Source: Citreicella sp. C3M06
GTDB lineage: Bacteria; Pseudomonadota; Alphaproteobacteria; Rhodobacterales; Rhodobacteraceae
Reading direction: 5' to 3'
Assembly: GCF_018860705.1 (NCBI RefSeq)
Contig: NZ_JAHKQA010000081.1
Coordinates: 5,504-62,359 of the forward strand
DNA: 56,856 nucleotides
The notes beneath the pieces were generated by a model. The model was given only the letters and a program-made list of their open reading frames with translations. It had not been told where the DNA came from and searched no databases. This document shows positions 35,995 through 47,451 of the stretch, one piece after another. A program made the position numbers and the translations under genes. Each line of letters begins with the position of its first letter. Positions within the stretch are counted from its first letter, which is position 1.

Positions 35995-37245
35995 ATGCAG
36001 TTCAACGGGTTTCGCGTGATCTGGGAAGGGCTGACCGGCCACAAGGGCTGGAAGCCGCTCTGGCGCGATCCAGAGCCGCAGCCCGAATATGACATCATCA
36101 TTGTCGGCGGCGGCGGGCACGGGCTGGCCACTGCCTATTACCTTGCCAACACCTTCAATGAATTGAAGGTCGCGGTGCTGGAAAAGGGCTGGCTCGGGTC
36201 TGGCAACATCGGGCGCAACACCACGATCATCCGCAGCAACTACCTGCTGCCCGGCAACGAGCCGTTCTATGAATTCTCGATGAAGCTCTGGGAAGGGCTG
36301 GAGCAGGAATTCAACTTCAATGCCATGGTCAGCCAGCGCGGCATCCTGAACCTGTGCCATTCCGACGGGCAGCGAGACGCCTTTCGCCGCCGGGGCAACG
36401 CCATGCGGCTGGCGGGCGCCGATGCCGAACTGCTGGATCAGGATGCGGTGCGCGCCATGTACCCGGCGCTCAACATCGACAACGCCCGCTTCCCGATCAA
36501 GGGCGGGTTGCTGCAACGCCGCGCCGGCACCGCGCGGCACGATGGTGTCGCATGGGGCTATGCGCGCGGGGCCGACCGCAAGGGCGTCGATCTGATCCAG
36601 AATTGCGAGGTCACCGGCTTTCGCATCGACGCGGGCCGCATCAAGGGCGTCGAGACCTCGCGCGGCTATATCGGGGCCAAGAAGGTCGGCGTCGCTGTTG
36701 CCGGATCGTCGGGGCGCGTCATGGCCCATGCGGGCATGCGCCTGCCGATCGAAAGCCACGTGCTGCAAGCCTTCGTTTCCGAAGGGCTCAAGCCGGTCAT
36801 CGACGGGGTCATCACCTTTGGCGCGGGGCATTTCTATGTCAGCCAGTCCGACAAGGGTGGGCTGGTGTTTGGCGGCGACATCGACGGCTACAACTCCTAC
36901 GCCCAGCGGGGCAATCTGCCGGTGATCGAAGACGTGGCCGAAGGCGGCATGGCGATCCTACCCATGCTGGGCCGTGCCCGGCTGTTGCGCGCCTGGGGTG
37001 GGGTGATGGACATGTCGATGGACGGCTCTCCGATCATCGACAAGACCCATATCGACGGGCTCTACCTGAACGCGGGCTGGTGCTACGGCGGCTTCAAGGC
37101 CACCCCGGCCAGCGGCTATGCCTTTGCCCATTTGCTCAGCACCGGGCGCCCGCACGAGACCGCCACGCAGATGCGCCTTGATCGCTTTGCGCGTGGCTAT
37201 CCCATTGACGAAAAGGGCGCTGGCGCCCAGCCGAACCTGCACTGA
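35995..37245 (+). CDS. mgdA: N-methylglutamate dehydrogenase subunit A (SoxB-like)
   Basis: 416 residues, homologous to the beta subunit of heterotetrameric sarcosine oxidase. The FAD-binding segment is DIIIVGGGGHGLATAYYLA (about residue 30). GNIGRNTTIIRSNYLLPGN and RHDGVAWGYARGA are the flavin-site segments, and GWCYGGFKATPASGYAFAH is the C-terminal flavin loop. It oxidises N-methylglutamate. AGGAGA lies 11 bases before the ATG; the 118-bp gap after gmaS may carry a separate promoter. First of four tightly packed mgd genes. Confidence 0.92.
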   Translation: MQFNGFRVIWEGLTGHKGWKPLWRDPEPQPEYDIIIVGGGGHGLATAYYLANTFNELKVAVLEKGWLGSGNIGRNTTIIRSNYLLPGNEPFYEFSMKLWEGLEQEFNFNAMVSQRGILNLCHSDGQRDAFRRRGNAMRLAGADAELLDQDAVRAMYPALNIDNARFPIKGGLLQRRAGTARHDGVAWGYARGADRKGVDLIQNCEVTGFRIDAGRIKGVETSRGYIGAKKVGVAVAGSSGRVMAHAGMRLPIESHVLQAFVSEGLKPVIDGVITFGAGHFYVSQSDKGGLVFGGDIDGYNSYAQRGNLPVIEDVAEGGMAILPMLGRARLLRAWGGVMDMSMDGSPIIDKTHIDGLYLNAGWCYGGFKATPASGYAFAHLLSTGRPHETATQMRLDRFARGYPIDEKGAGAQPNLH

Positions 37246-37254
37246 GGCGCTCAT

Positions 37255-37533
37255 ATGCTGATCCCCCATCCGCTTCTTGGCCTTCGCGACGCGCAGGAAT
37301 TCACCTATCTCGGCGATGCATCGCTGCTGAACCGGCCAGACACCGGCACCGATGCCGATCCCGAGGCGTTCTTTGCCTACACCCATCTGCGCGACAACCC
37401 GGCGGGGGTGCACCGCGAACTGTGGTTCCACGAGCAGGGCGACCGGTCTTGGCTGGTCGTGACCCGCAACACCCTCACGCATGAGATTCTAGGGGCCGAA
37501 TTGGCCTCGGACGTGAAACGAGGCCTCGCATGA
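37255..37533 (+). CDS. mgdB: N-methylglutamate dehydrogenase subunit B (SoxD-like)
   Basis: 92 residues, homologous to the delta subunit of sarcosine oxidase (HPLLGLRDAQEFTYLGDA, NPAGVHRELWFHEQGDRSW). In sarcosine oxidase this subunit binds zinc through three Cys and a His. Here the N-terminal C-x-x-C position reads HPLL and the third Cys is Asp in HEQGDRSW, so no zinc site is left. The stop overlaps the mgdC start. Confidence 0.88.
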   Translation: MLIPHPLLGLRDAQEFTYLGDASLLNRPDTGTDADPEAFFAYTHLRDNPAGVHRELWFHEQGDRSWLVVTRNTLTHEILGAELASDVKRGLA

Positions 37534-40451
37534 CCCGCATTTCCGGCGGCCTGATCGACCGCAGCCGCACGCTGTCCTTCACCTTTGAGGGCAAGCGCTA
37601 CGAAGGCCACCCCGGCGATACGCTGGCCTCGGCGCTGATGGCCAATGGCGTGCGTCTTGTCGGGCGCAGCTTCAAGTATCACCGCCCGCGCGGCATCTTT
37701 GCCGCTGGCAGCGAAGAGCCGAACGCGCTGGTTACCCTGCGCAGCGGCGCGCGGGCAGAGCCCAACACCCGCGCCACGACCATCGAGCTTTATGACGGGC
37801 TGGAGGCGGTCAGCCAGAACCGCTGGCCGTCGCTGGCCTTCGACGCGCTCGGGGTCAACGATCTGGCCTCGCCGTTCTTTGCTGCCGGGTTTTACTACAA
37901 GACCTTCATGTGGCCCAAAGCCTTCTGGGAAAAGCTCTACGAGCCGCTGATCCGCCGCGCGGCGGGGCTTGGAGCGCTTGGCGGCGAGCCCGACCCCGAC
38001 GCCTATGACAAGGGCTTCCTGCATTGCGATCTGCTGATCATCGGCGGCGGCGCGACTGGGCTTGCGGCGGCGCTGACGGCGGGGCGCGCCGGGGCAAGCG
38101 TGATCCTTGCAGATGAGGATATGCGCCTTGGCGGGCGGCTGCTGATGGAAAGCCACGCGCTGAACGACGCGCCCGCCGTTGATTGGGTGCAAGGGATCGA
38201 GGCCGAGCTGGAGTCGCTGCCCAATGTGCGCATCCTGCGCCGCACGACGATCTTCGGCAGCTTCGATCATGGCATCTTTGGTGCGCTGGAACGGGTGGGC
38301 GACCATCTTCTGCGCCCCGAGACGGTGCGCCAGACGCTGTGGCGGATCACCGCGAAACGCTCGATCCTTGCCGCTGGTGCGACCGAGCGGCACATTCCCT
38401 TTGCGAGCAACGACCGCCCCGGCATCCTGCTGGGCGGCGCGCTGCGGGCCTATGTCAACCGCTGGGGTGTCACGCCGCAGGCCAAGGACAGCGACCGCAT
38501 CGCCATCTTCACCGACAATGACGATGGCCACCGCACCGCCATCGACCTTGTGGCAAAGGGCATCCCGGTGCTGGCCGTCATCGATGCGCGTGAGGATGCG
38601 CAACGCCTTGGCGAGTACCAGCTGTACAAGGGCGCAACGGTGACCGGTACGCAGGGGCGGCTGGGCCTGTCCTCCATCGACATCACGCAGAATGGCCTTA
38701 CCCGCACGCTGGAATGCGCGGTGCTGGGCGTCTCCGGGGGCTGGAACCCCAACCTGCATCTTGCCTCGCATCATCGGGGTCGCCCGGTCTGGTCGCAGGC
38801 GCATAGCGCCTTCCTTCCGCCAGAGGATCTGCCCCAAGGCATGGCTGTTGCAGGCGCCGCTGCCGGTCATGGCAGCACCCATGCCGCGCTGCGCAGCGGC
38901 GCGCAGATCGCCGCGCAGCTGTCGGAGTGCAAACCCGCCGAGCTGCCGCTGGCCGAAGACGCCCCGCATCGGCAGACCCCGCTGTGGCATGTGCCCGGCA
39001 AGACCCGCGCCTGGGTCGATTTCCAGAATGATGTCACCGTCAAGGATATCGCGCTGGCGCATCGCGAAAACATGCGCCCGGTCGAGCATCTCAAGCGTTG
39101 GACGACGCTTGGCATGGCGACCGATCAGGGCAAGACCGCGAATGTCACCGCGCTGGCGGTGATGGCCGAGCTGACGGGCAAGACCATCGCCCAGACCGGC
39201 ACCACGATCTTTCGCCCGCCCTATACGCCGGTGGCGCTTGGCGCGCTTGGCGGCGGCGACAGTGGCGTGCATTTCCGCCCGACACGGCTGACGCCCACGC
39301 ATCCCTTCGCGGTGCAACGCGGCGCGCCCTTCGTCGAGGTCGGGCAATGGCTGCGCGCGCAGTACTTCCCGCTCAAAGGGGAAACCCACTGGCGCGAAAG
39401 CGTCGACCGCGAAGTTCTGGCGGTGCGCAGCGGCGTCGGGCTGTGCGATGTCACCACGCTGGGCAAGATCGACGTGCAGGGTACCGATGCGGGCGACTTC
39501 CTGAACCGCATCTACTGCAACGCCATGGCCTCGCTCAAGGTCGGCAAGGTGCGCTATGGGCTGATGCTGCGAGAGGACGGATTCGCCTATGACGATGGCA
39601 CCTGCGCCCGGCTTGGCGAGCAGCACTATGTCGTGACCACCACCACCGCCAACGCTGGGCTGGTCTATCGGCAGATGGAATTCGCCCGGCAATGCCTGTG
39701 GCCGGATCTGGATGTGCAGCTGATTTCCACCACCGACGCATGGGCGCAGATCGCCGTCGCCGGGCCGAAATCGCGCGAATTGCTGTCGCGCGTGGTCGAG
39801 GCGGATCTGTCCAACGAGGCCTTCCCCTTCATGGCCTGCGCCGAAACTCGTGTCTGCGGGCTGCGCGCACGGCTGTTCCGCATCTCTTTCTCGGGCGAGC
39901 TGGCCTATGAGATCGCCGTGCCGACCCGCTATGGCAACGCGCTGATGGCGCGACTGATGGAGGTCGGGGCTGATCTTGGCGTTACCCCCTATGGCACCGA
40001 GGCGCTCGGCGTGCTGCGCATCGAAAAGGGCCATGCGACCGGGGCGGAGCTGAACGGGCAGGCCTCGGCGCAGATGCTGGGCATGGGGCGGATGGTCAGC
40101 ACCAAGAAGGACAGCATCGGCGCGGTGATGTCCCGGCGCGAGGGGCTGATGGCCGACACCCGCCGCCTTGTCGGGCTGATGCCGCAGGACCCGCAGGCGC
40201 GCATTCTTGCGGGGGGGCACCTGTTCGCACCAGAGGCCGAGCGCAAGACCGAGACCGATCTTGGCTGGGTCACCTCGGCCTGCTGGTCGCCGCATTTGAA
40301 CAGCTACATCGCGCTGGGCTTTCTGACGGATGGCGAGGCGCGTCTGGGCGAGACCGTGATCGTCGCCAACCCGCTGGAGGGTGATGAGGCCCCCTGCAAG
40401 ATCGTCTCGCCGCATTTCATCGACCCCGAAGGAGGCCGCCTGCGTGACTGA
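37530..40451 (+). CDS. mgdC: N-methylglutamate dehydrogenase subunit C (SoxA-like)
   Basis: 973 residues, like the alpha subunit of sarcosine oxidase. An N-terminal ferredoxin-like domain (about 1-90: FEGKRYEGHPGDTLASALMA, FKYHRPRGIFAAG) comes first. A pyridine-nucleotide/FAD domain follows (LLIIGGGATGLAAALTAGRAG, about residue 165). The C-terminal GcvT domain runs from about 580 (LCDVTTLGKIDVQGTDAGDF, RISFSGELAYEIAVP). The GcvT part takes the methyl group onto tetrahydrofolate. Overlaps mgdB at its start and mgdD at its end. Confidence 0.92.
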   Translation: MTRISGGLIDRSRTLSFTFEGKRYEGHPGDTLASALMANGVRLVGRSFKYHRPRGIFAAGSEEPNALVTLRSGARAEPNTRATTIELYDGLEAVSQNRWPSLAFDALGVNDLASPFFAAGFYYKTFMWPKAFWEKLYEPLIRRAAGLGALGGEPDPDAYDKGFLHCDLLIIGGGATGLAAALTAGRAGASVILADEDMRLGGRLLMESHALNDAPAVDWVQGIEAELESLPNVRILRRTTIFGSFDHGIFGALERVGDHLLRPETVRQTLWRITAKRSILAAGATERHIPFASNDRPGILLGGALRAYVNRWGVTPQAKDSDRIAIFTDNDDGHRTAIDLVAKGIPVLAVIDAREDAQRLGEYQLYKGATVTGTQGRLGLSSIDITQNGLTRTLECAVLGVSGGWNPNLHLASHHRGRPVWSQAHSAFLPPEDLPQGMAVAGAAAGHGSTHAALRSGAQIAAQLSECKPAELPLAEDAPHRQTPLWHVPGKTRAWVDFQNDVTVKDIALAHRENMRPVEHLKRWTTLGMATDQGKTANVTALAVMAELTGKTIAQTGTTIFRPPYTPVALGALGGGDSGVHFRPTRLTPTHPFAVQRGAPFVEVGQWLRAQYFPLKGETHWRESVDREVLAVRSGVGLCDVTTLGKIDVQGTDAGDFLNRIYCNAMASLKVGKVRYGLMLREDGFAYDDGTCARLGEQHYVVTTTTANAGLVYRQMEFARQCLWPDLDVQLISTTDAWAQIAVAGPKSRELLSRVVEADLSNEAFPFMACAETRVCGLRARLFRISFSGELAYEIAVPTRYGNALMARLMEVGADLGVTPYGTEALGVLRIEKGHATGAELNGQASAQMLGMGRMVSTKKDSIGAVMSRREGLMADTRRLVGLMPQDPQARILAGGHLFAPEAERKTETDLGWVTSACWSPHLNSYIALGFLTDGEARLGETVIVANPLEGDEAPCKIVSPHFIDPEGGRLRD

Positions 40452-41007
40452 CCTGACCCCGCTGTGCGCCCTTGGCGCGCCCGAGCCGCGGCGCACCGCC
40501 CGCGGCGCGCTGAGCCTGACAGAAAACCCCGACCTTGCGCTGGCGTCGCTGGCGCTACGGGCAGGGGGGGCGCAGCCCGCACCCTTTGGCCTGACGCTGC
40601 CGGGCCCGGGGGCGTTTAACGCCTCGGGCGAGGTGCTTGCCCTCTGGACAGGGCCCGGCCAATGGATGCTGGCGGCAGAGCGCAGCCCCGATGCCGATTT
40701 CGCCGCCGAGCTGCGCGCGCAGGCCCCCGGCTGCTCGATCACCGAACAGACCGGCGGCTGGTGCTGCGTCGAGATCGCCTCGGCCACAGGCGCTGCCCCG
40801 CTGGACCGGCTTCTGGAAAAACTGGTGAACCTGCCGCCGGCAGCACTTTGCCCGGGACGCGCTGCGCGCACGGGCTTGCATCACCTGAGCGTCTTCGTCA
40901 TTCGTCGCAGCACGGACCGGCTGGCGGTGCTGGGCATGAGCTCGGCGGCGGGCAGCCTGTGGCACGCCCTCGACGCGGCGGCCCTCAGACTGGAGAGCTT
41001 TGCATGA
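40444..41007 (+). CDS. mgdD: N-methylglutamate dehydrogenase subunit D (SoxG-like)
   Basis: 187 residues, homologous to the gamma subunit of sarcosine oxidase, a GcvT-like fold without catalytic function (LWTGPGQWMLAAE, ITEQTGGWCCVEI, FVIRRSTDRLAVLGMSSAAG). It begins with GTG at 40444, overlapping the end of mgdC by eight bases; an earlier in-frame ATG lies deep inside mgdC and is not supported. Its stop overlaps the purU ATG. Confidence 0.85.
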   Translation: MTDLTPLCALGAPEPRRTARGALSLTENPDLALASLALRAGGAQPAPFGLTLPGPGAFNASGEVLALWTGPGQWMLAAERSPDADFAAELRAQAPGCSITEQTGGWCCVEIASATGAAPLDRLLEKLVNLPPAALCPGRAARTGLHHLSVFVIRRSTDRLAVLGMSSAAGSLWHALDAAALRLESFA

Positions 41008-41891
41008 GCAAGAGATTTGCGCTTACCGTGACCTGCCCCTCAACGCGGGGCATCGTCGCCGCCATCGCCGCCTTTCTGTCAGAGCAAGGCTGCAACATCA
41101 CCGACAGCTCGCAATTCGACGATTTCGAGACGGGCAATTTCTTCATGCGCGTCAGCGTGATTTCCGAAACCGGCGCGACGCTGGACGAGCTGACGGCGCG
41201 CTTTGCCGATGTCGCCAGAACCCTCGGGATGACCTACGAATTCCACGACGAGGCGGTGAAGATGAAAGTCGTCATCATGGTCAGCCGCTTCGGCCATTGC
41301 CTGAACGATCTGCTGTACCGGGTGCGTATCGGCGCGCTGCCTATCGACATCGTGGCGGTGATCTCCAATCACATGGATTACCAGAAGGTCGTGGTGAACC
41401 ATGATATCCCCTTCCATTGCATCCGCGTCACCAAGGAAAACAAGCCCGAGGCGGAAGCCCGCATCATGGAGGTGGTCGAGGAAGCCGGGGCCGAACTGAT
41501 CGTGCTGGCGCGCTACATGCAGATCCTGTCGGATCAGATGTGCAAGGCGATGTCGGGGCGGATCATCAATATCCATCACTCCTTCCTGCCGTCGTTCAAG
41601 GGGGCCAATCCCTACAAGCAGGCGTTCGAACGCGGTGTGAAACTGATCGGGGCAACGTCGCATTACGTCACCGCCGATCTGGACGAAGGCCCGATCATCG
41701 AACAGGACACGGTGCGCGTGACCCATGCCCAATCGCCCGAGGATTACGTCTCCCTTGGCCGCGACGTCGAAGCGCAGGTGCTGGCGCGTGCCATTCACGC
41801 GCATATCCATCGCCGCGTATTCCTCAACGGCAACAAGACGGTGGTCTTCCCGGCCTCGCCCGGAAGTTACGCATCGGAACGGATGGGCTGA
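41004..41891 (+). CDS. purU: Formyltetrahydrofolate deformylase
   Basis: 295 residues. An N-terminal ACT domain (FALTVTCPSTRGIVAAIAAF, about 1-80) is followed by a formyltransferase-like domain. NIHHSFLPSFKGANPY and the catalytic Asp in TADLDEGPIIEQD are typical of PurU. It hydrolyses 10-formyl-THF to formate and THF, returning THF to the demethylating enzymes and passing C1 units to formate. Overlap with mgdD puts it in the mgd operon, as in other methylamine-using roseobacters. Confidence 0.93.
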   Translation: MSKRFALTVTCPSTRGIVAAIAAFLSEQGCNITDSSQFDDFETGNFFMRVSVISETGATLDELTARFADVARTLGMTYEFHDEAVKMKVVIMVSRFGHCLNDLLYRVRIGALPIDIVAVISNHMDYQKVVVNHDIPFHCIRVTKENKPEAEARIMEVVEEAGAELIVLARYMQILSDQMCKAMSGRIINIHHSFLPSFKGANPYKQAFERGVKLIGATSHYVTADLDEGPIIEQDTVRVTHAQSPEDYVSLGRDVEAQVLARAIHAHIHRRVFLNGNKTVVFPASPGSYASERMG

Positions 41892-41895
41892 AGAA

Positions 41896-42035
41896 GGGGG
41901 CGCTGCCCCCGCCGCGCAAGCGCGACTCCCCCGGGATATTTTAGGCCAGAAGAAACCCGGCGCGCGGCGCGTTTGTCTTCTTCTGGCTCTAAGTATCCCG
42001 GGGGAAGGCCGCAAGGCCGTGGGGGCAGCGCCCCC
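41896..42035 (+). repeat. 140-bp inverted repeat containing two dispersed-repeat copies
   Basis: The outer arms are GGGGGCGCTGCCCCC (41896-41910) and GGGGGCAGCGCCCCC (42021-42035). The inner arms are CCCCCGGGATATTTTAGGCC (from 41928) and the mirrored TTCTTCTGGCTCTAAGTATC (from 41978). The whole forms a large imperfect hairpin five bases after purU and could act as terminator or mRNA-end stabiliser. The inner unit matches those at 34467 and 47298. Confidence 0.6.
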
Positions 42036-42071
42036 ATCCGACCCTGCGATCAGGCGCGGCTTCAGTCTGTC

Positions 42072-43380
42072 TCAGGTAGCATGCGCATAAGTCCAGTCAG
42101 GCATTCCTGCGCATAGCCCGCAGTCCTTGCAGTAATTTAGATTAAATAGGTAGTGTGAGCCGTCGGCTGCCAGCACTCGGGTCTCGATTGCCACGCTGTT
42201 GGTATAGAAGGTCTGGCAATTGCCGCAGTTGCGGCCTCTTTGTGCTTCTGCGGGGGAGGCAGCGCGACCAATATCGCCCTCGATCTCGATGTATAAATCG
42301 CGCGCTGTGATGGGCGGTTTGGGCGGATTCTGGCGCTCATCGGTGCCTTAAGAGCGAGGGTTCAGGCATTCTCTGCCTGCGGTGCCACGCAGATCGAGGG
42401 AGGCGCGAATCCGGCGACGCGCAGCGCGAGCGCCTCCGCCGTGCGGCGGCTGTCGGCTATGGCGGCGGCGACAGGGCCGCTTTGGCCAGTTGTATCGCAG
42501 ATCGCGTAGGCATTGCCCATGGTGCCTGAGGTATCCGTCAGGCGCAGATAATCATGGGTCAACCCGCCCTCGAGCCTTTCCGGGGAGACTGCCTCGCCGA
42601 TGCAGGGGACGACCATGTCGGCTGGCAGGGTCTTCTAAGGCGATCAGCGTCTTGTGCCCGTCCGACCTTGCGATCTTGCGCAGCGCGATGACTTCGACAC
42701 CGGTGACCTTCGAGCCCTTCATGATCAGCCAGCTCACGGTGGCGTGGTCGATGATCTCGATGCCTTCTTCCAAGGCTTCCTCCAGCTTTCGCCGCACCGC
42801 GCGGATCAGATCGCCTGCTTCGGCTTGCGGTCCCGGAAGGCCGGAGGCGGTGAAAAAGTCACCCGTCTTGCTCCAGCGCTTCATCAGGCGGCACAGGTCT
42901 ATCGTAGGTGAACGACGACGTCCTGCGCTTCGGGAAAGCGCCCGTGATTGATGAATTCGTGCAGCAGCGCCAGCCTCTCGCGGTAAGGCGATGGCGCTGC
43001 GCGTGCAACATCCCATGCCTTGCCGGGCTGACAGCCCGGAATAAGCAGGGCTGGTACATAACGCGTCTTGAAGTGACGCAGCGTCACTTTGCGCCCGAGC
43101 CTCTGGGGCCGGCGCCGAAGAGGGCCACCGTCGGCGCGTCCTTGGCGGGAACCGGCGCAGGATAGACCCAGCCTCGGGGCGCCGCCCCGTCACCAAGCCA
43201 GCGCGCCGTTGATCTCGGCATGGCTACAGGCCCTTTCGCAGGGGAGTGGAAAGACGCAAGGGGGATGCCGACACCAAGGATTTCCCTGCCTGCTTCCCGC
43301 ATCAGCACGAACAATGCCTGCTGGTGCTCGCCTGCCGGGCAGGCAGCTTGACGTGCACATGTGCGAACCATTCGGTCGAG
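42072..43380 (-). pseudogene. Decayed GltD-like FAD oxidoreductase with ferredoxin tail
   Basis: Minus-strand fragments in shifting frames belong to one protein. They are MREAGREILGVGIPLASF and CERACSHAEINGA (about 43280), YPAPVPAKDAPTVALFGAGP (about 43110-43167), KTGDFFTASGLPGPQAEAGD then EALEEGIEIIDHATVSWLIM (about 42700-42860), MVVPCIGEAVSPERLEGG (about 42600), and a GTMGNAYAICDTTGQSG end at 42362. A further open piece, 42072-42347, has NLNYCKDCGLC, the remnant of a 4Fe-4S domain. This is the NADPH-dependent glutamate-synthase-beta-like family with C-terminal iron-sulfur clusters. Several frameshifts and lost cysteines make it non-functional. Confidence 0.75.
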
Positions 43381-43464
43381 CGCCGGCTGCCGGTGTGAAA
43401 ATCAAGCGATGCCCCGACATGGCCCGAGGCCCCGCGTGTCTGTTGATCGGCGATGTCAGCCCCT

Positions 43465-43670
43465 TCCTGCCGCTTGCCACCGCCGCGGTGTTCGCGAACA
43501 ACGAATGGATTCGCGGAACCCGGAATGCCGATTGCGGCCATGAGGTGGTGAACATCTCGGGGCAGCCGGTGGCGTTGGCGACCCTCACATCCGGTCTGGC
43601 GCTTTCCATGGCCTGCCGGGCGGCCAGCGCCTCGCGGCAGCCCTGACAGGCGCGCAGCGCGAAGGGGGCA
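43465..43670 (-). pseudogene. Fragment of 2-oxoacid:ferredoxin oxidoreductase beta subunit (PorB-like)
   Basis: About 65 residues match the thiamine-pyrophosphate subunit of pyruvate/2-oxoacid:ferredoxin oxidoreductases: [56 protein letters not shown]. The family has C-x-x-C (CAGCGEAL); here the second Gly is Arg. The rest of the ~300-residue protein is missing and the frame runs into unrelated sequence. It lies just upstream of the GltD-like remnant in the same direction, so a small operon was lost here. Confidence 0.75.
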
Positions 43671-43891
43671 CGTCGGTCCGCATGACCGGGGCGCCGCGCC
43701 TTTCGGCCCCAAAAGACGGAAAGGTTTGGCACATCAACCCGGTCTCGAAGGCGCCCGACGTCAGAAGATAGGCTGCGCTGACCTTTGCGCCCGTGATGCG
43801 ATACTCTCTCCTGCGGTCACGCTGCGCAGAACCATATGCCCACATCAAGCCTTTGGCGTGACATTAGCGGCGATGCGCCGGGTGCATGCGG

Positions 43892-47188
<3,297 letters not shown>

Positions 47189-47227
47189 TCCGGCAGGGCC
47201 GGGCGCTGCCCGGTCCCGTCCACGCCA

Positions 47228-47263
47228 GCCCCGTCCGTCCCCACCGGCGGGCGGGGCTTTTGT
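47228..47263 (+). terminator. Rho-independent terminator after katG
   Basis: GCCCCGTCCG (47228-47237) pairs with CGGGCGGGGC (47248-47257) with one G-T pair, 10-base loop, then TTTTGT, 39 bp past the katG stop. Confidence 0.8.
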
Positions 47264-47297
47264 ATCGCCGCCCTCAGCCAAGGCGCACGCCCTGCGT

Positions 47298-47323
47298 TTC
47301 TTCTGGCGACAAATATCCCCGCC
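47298..47323 (+). repeat. Dispersed intergenic repeat, copy 3
   Basis: TTTCTTCTGGCGACAAATAT then CCCCGCCGG, between katG and the ectoine operon, both of which converge on it. It matches the units at 34467 and 41978. Confidence 0.55.
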
Positions 47324-47394
47324 GGAGGCATCCGACGGCATCACCCCGCACAGCAGTCGCACGGCGCGAGACGCCCGCGCCACGGGCGCGACGC

Positions 47395-47429
47395 AAAACG
47401 GCCCGCCCCACGGAAAATGGGGCGGGCCG
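47395..47429 (-). terminator. Rho-independent terminator of the ectABC-ask operon
   Basis: On the minus strand a perfect 12-bp stem CGGCCCGCCCCA/TGGGGCGGGCCG with a 7-base loop is followed by TTTT at 47398-47395, 22 bp after the aspartate kinase stop. Confidence 0.85.
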
Positions 47430-47451
47430 AAACTGTTGACGTTGCAAGAAT

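Noticed and set aside
37377-40871. 1164-codon minus-strand frame over mgdB-mgdD
   Set aside because: Complement of well-supported mgd genes; no family similarity.
42137-42340. 67-codon minus-strand frame starting MSARIRPNR
   Set aside because: Wrong frame; the neighbouring frame carries the ferredoxin-like remnant with NYCKDCGLC.
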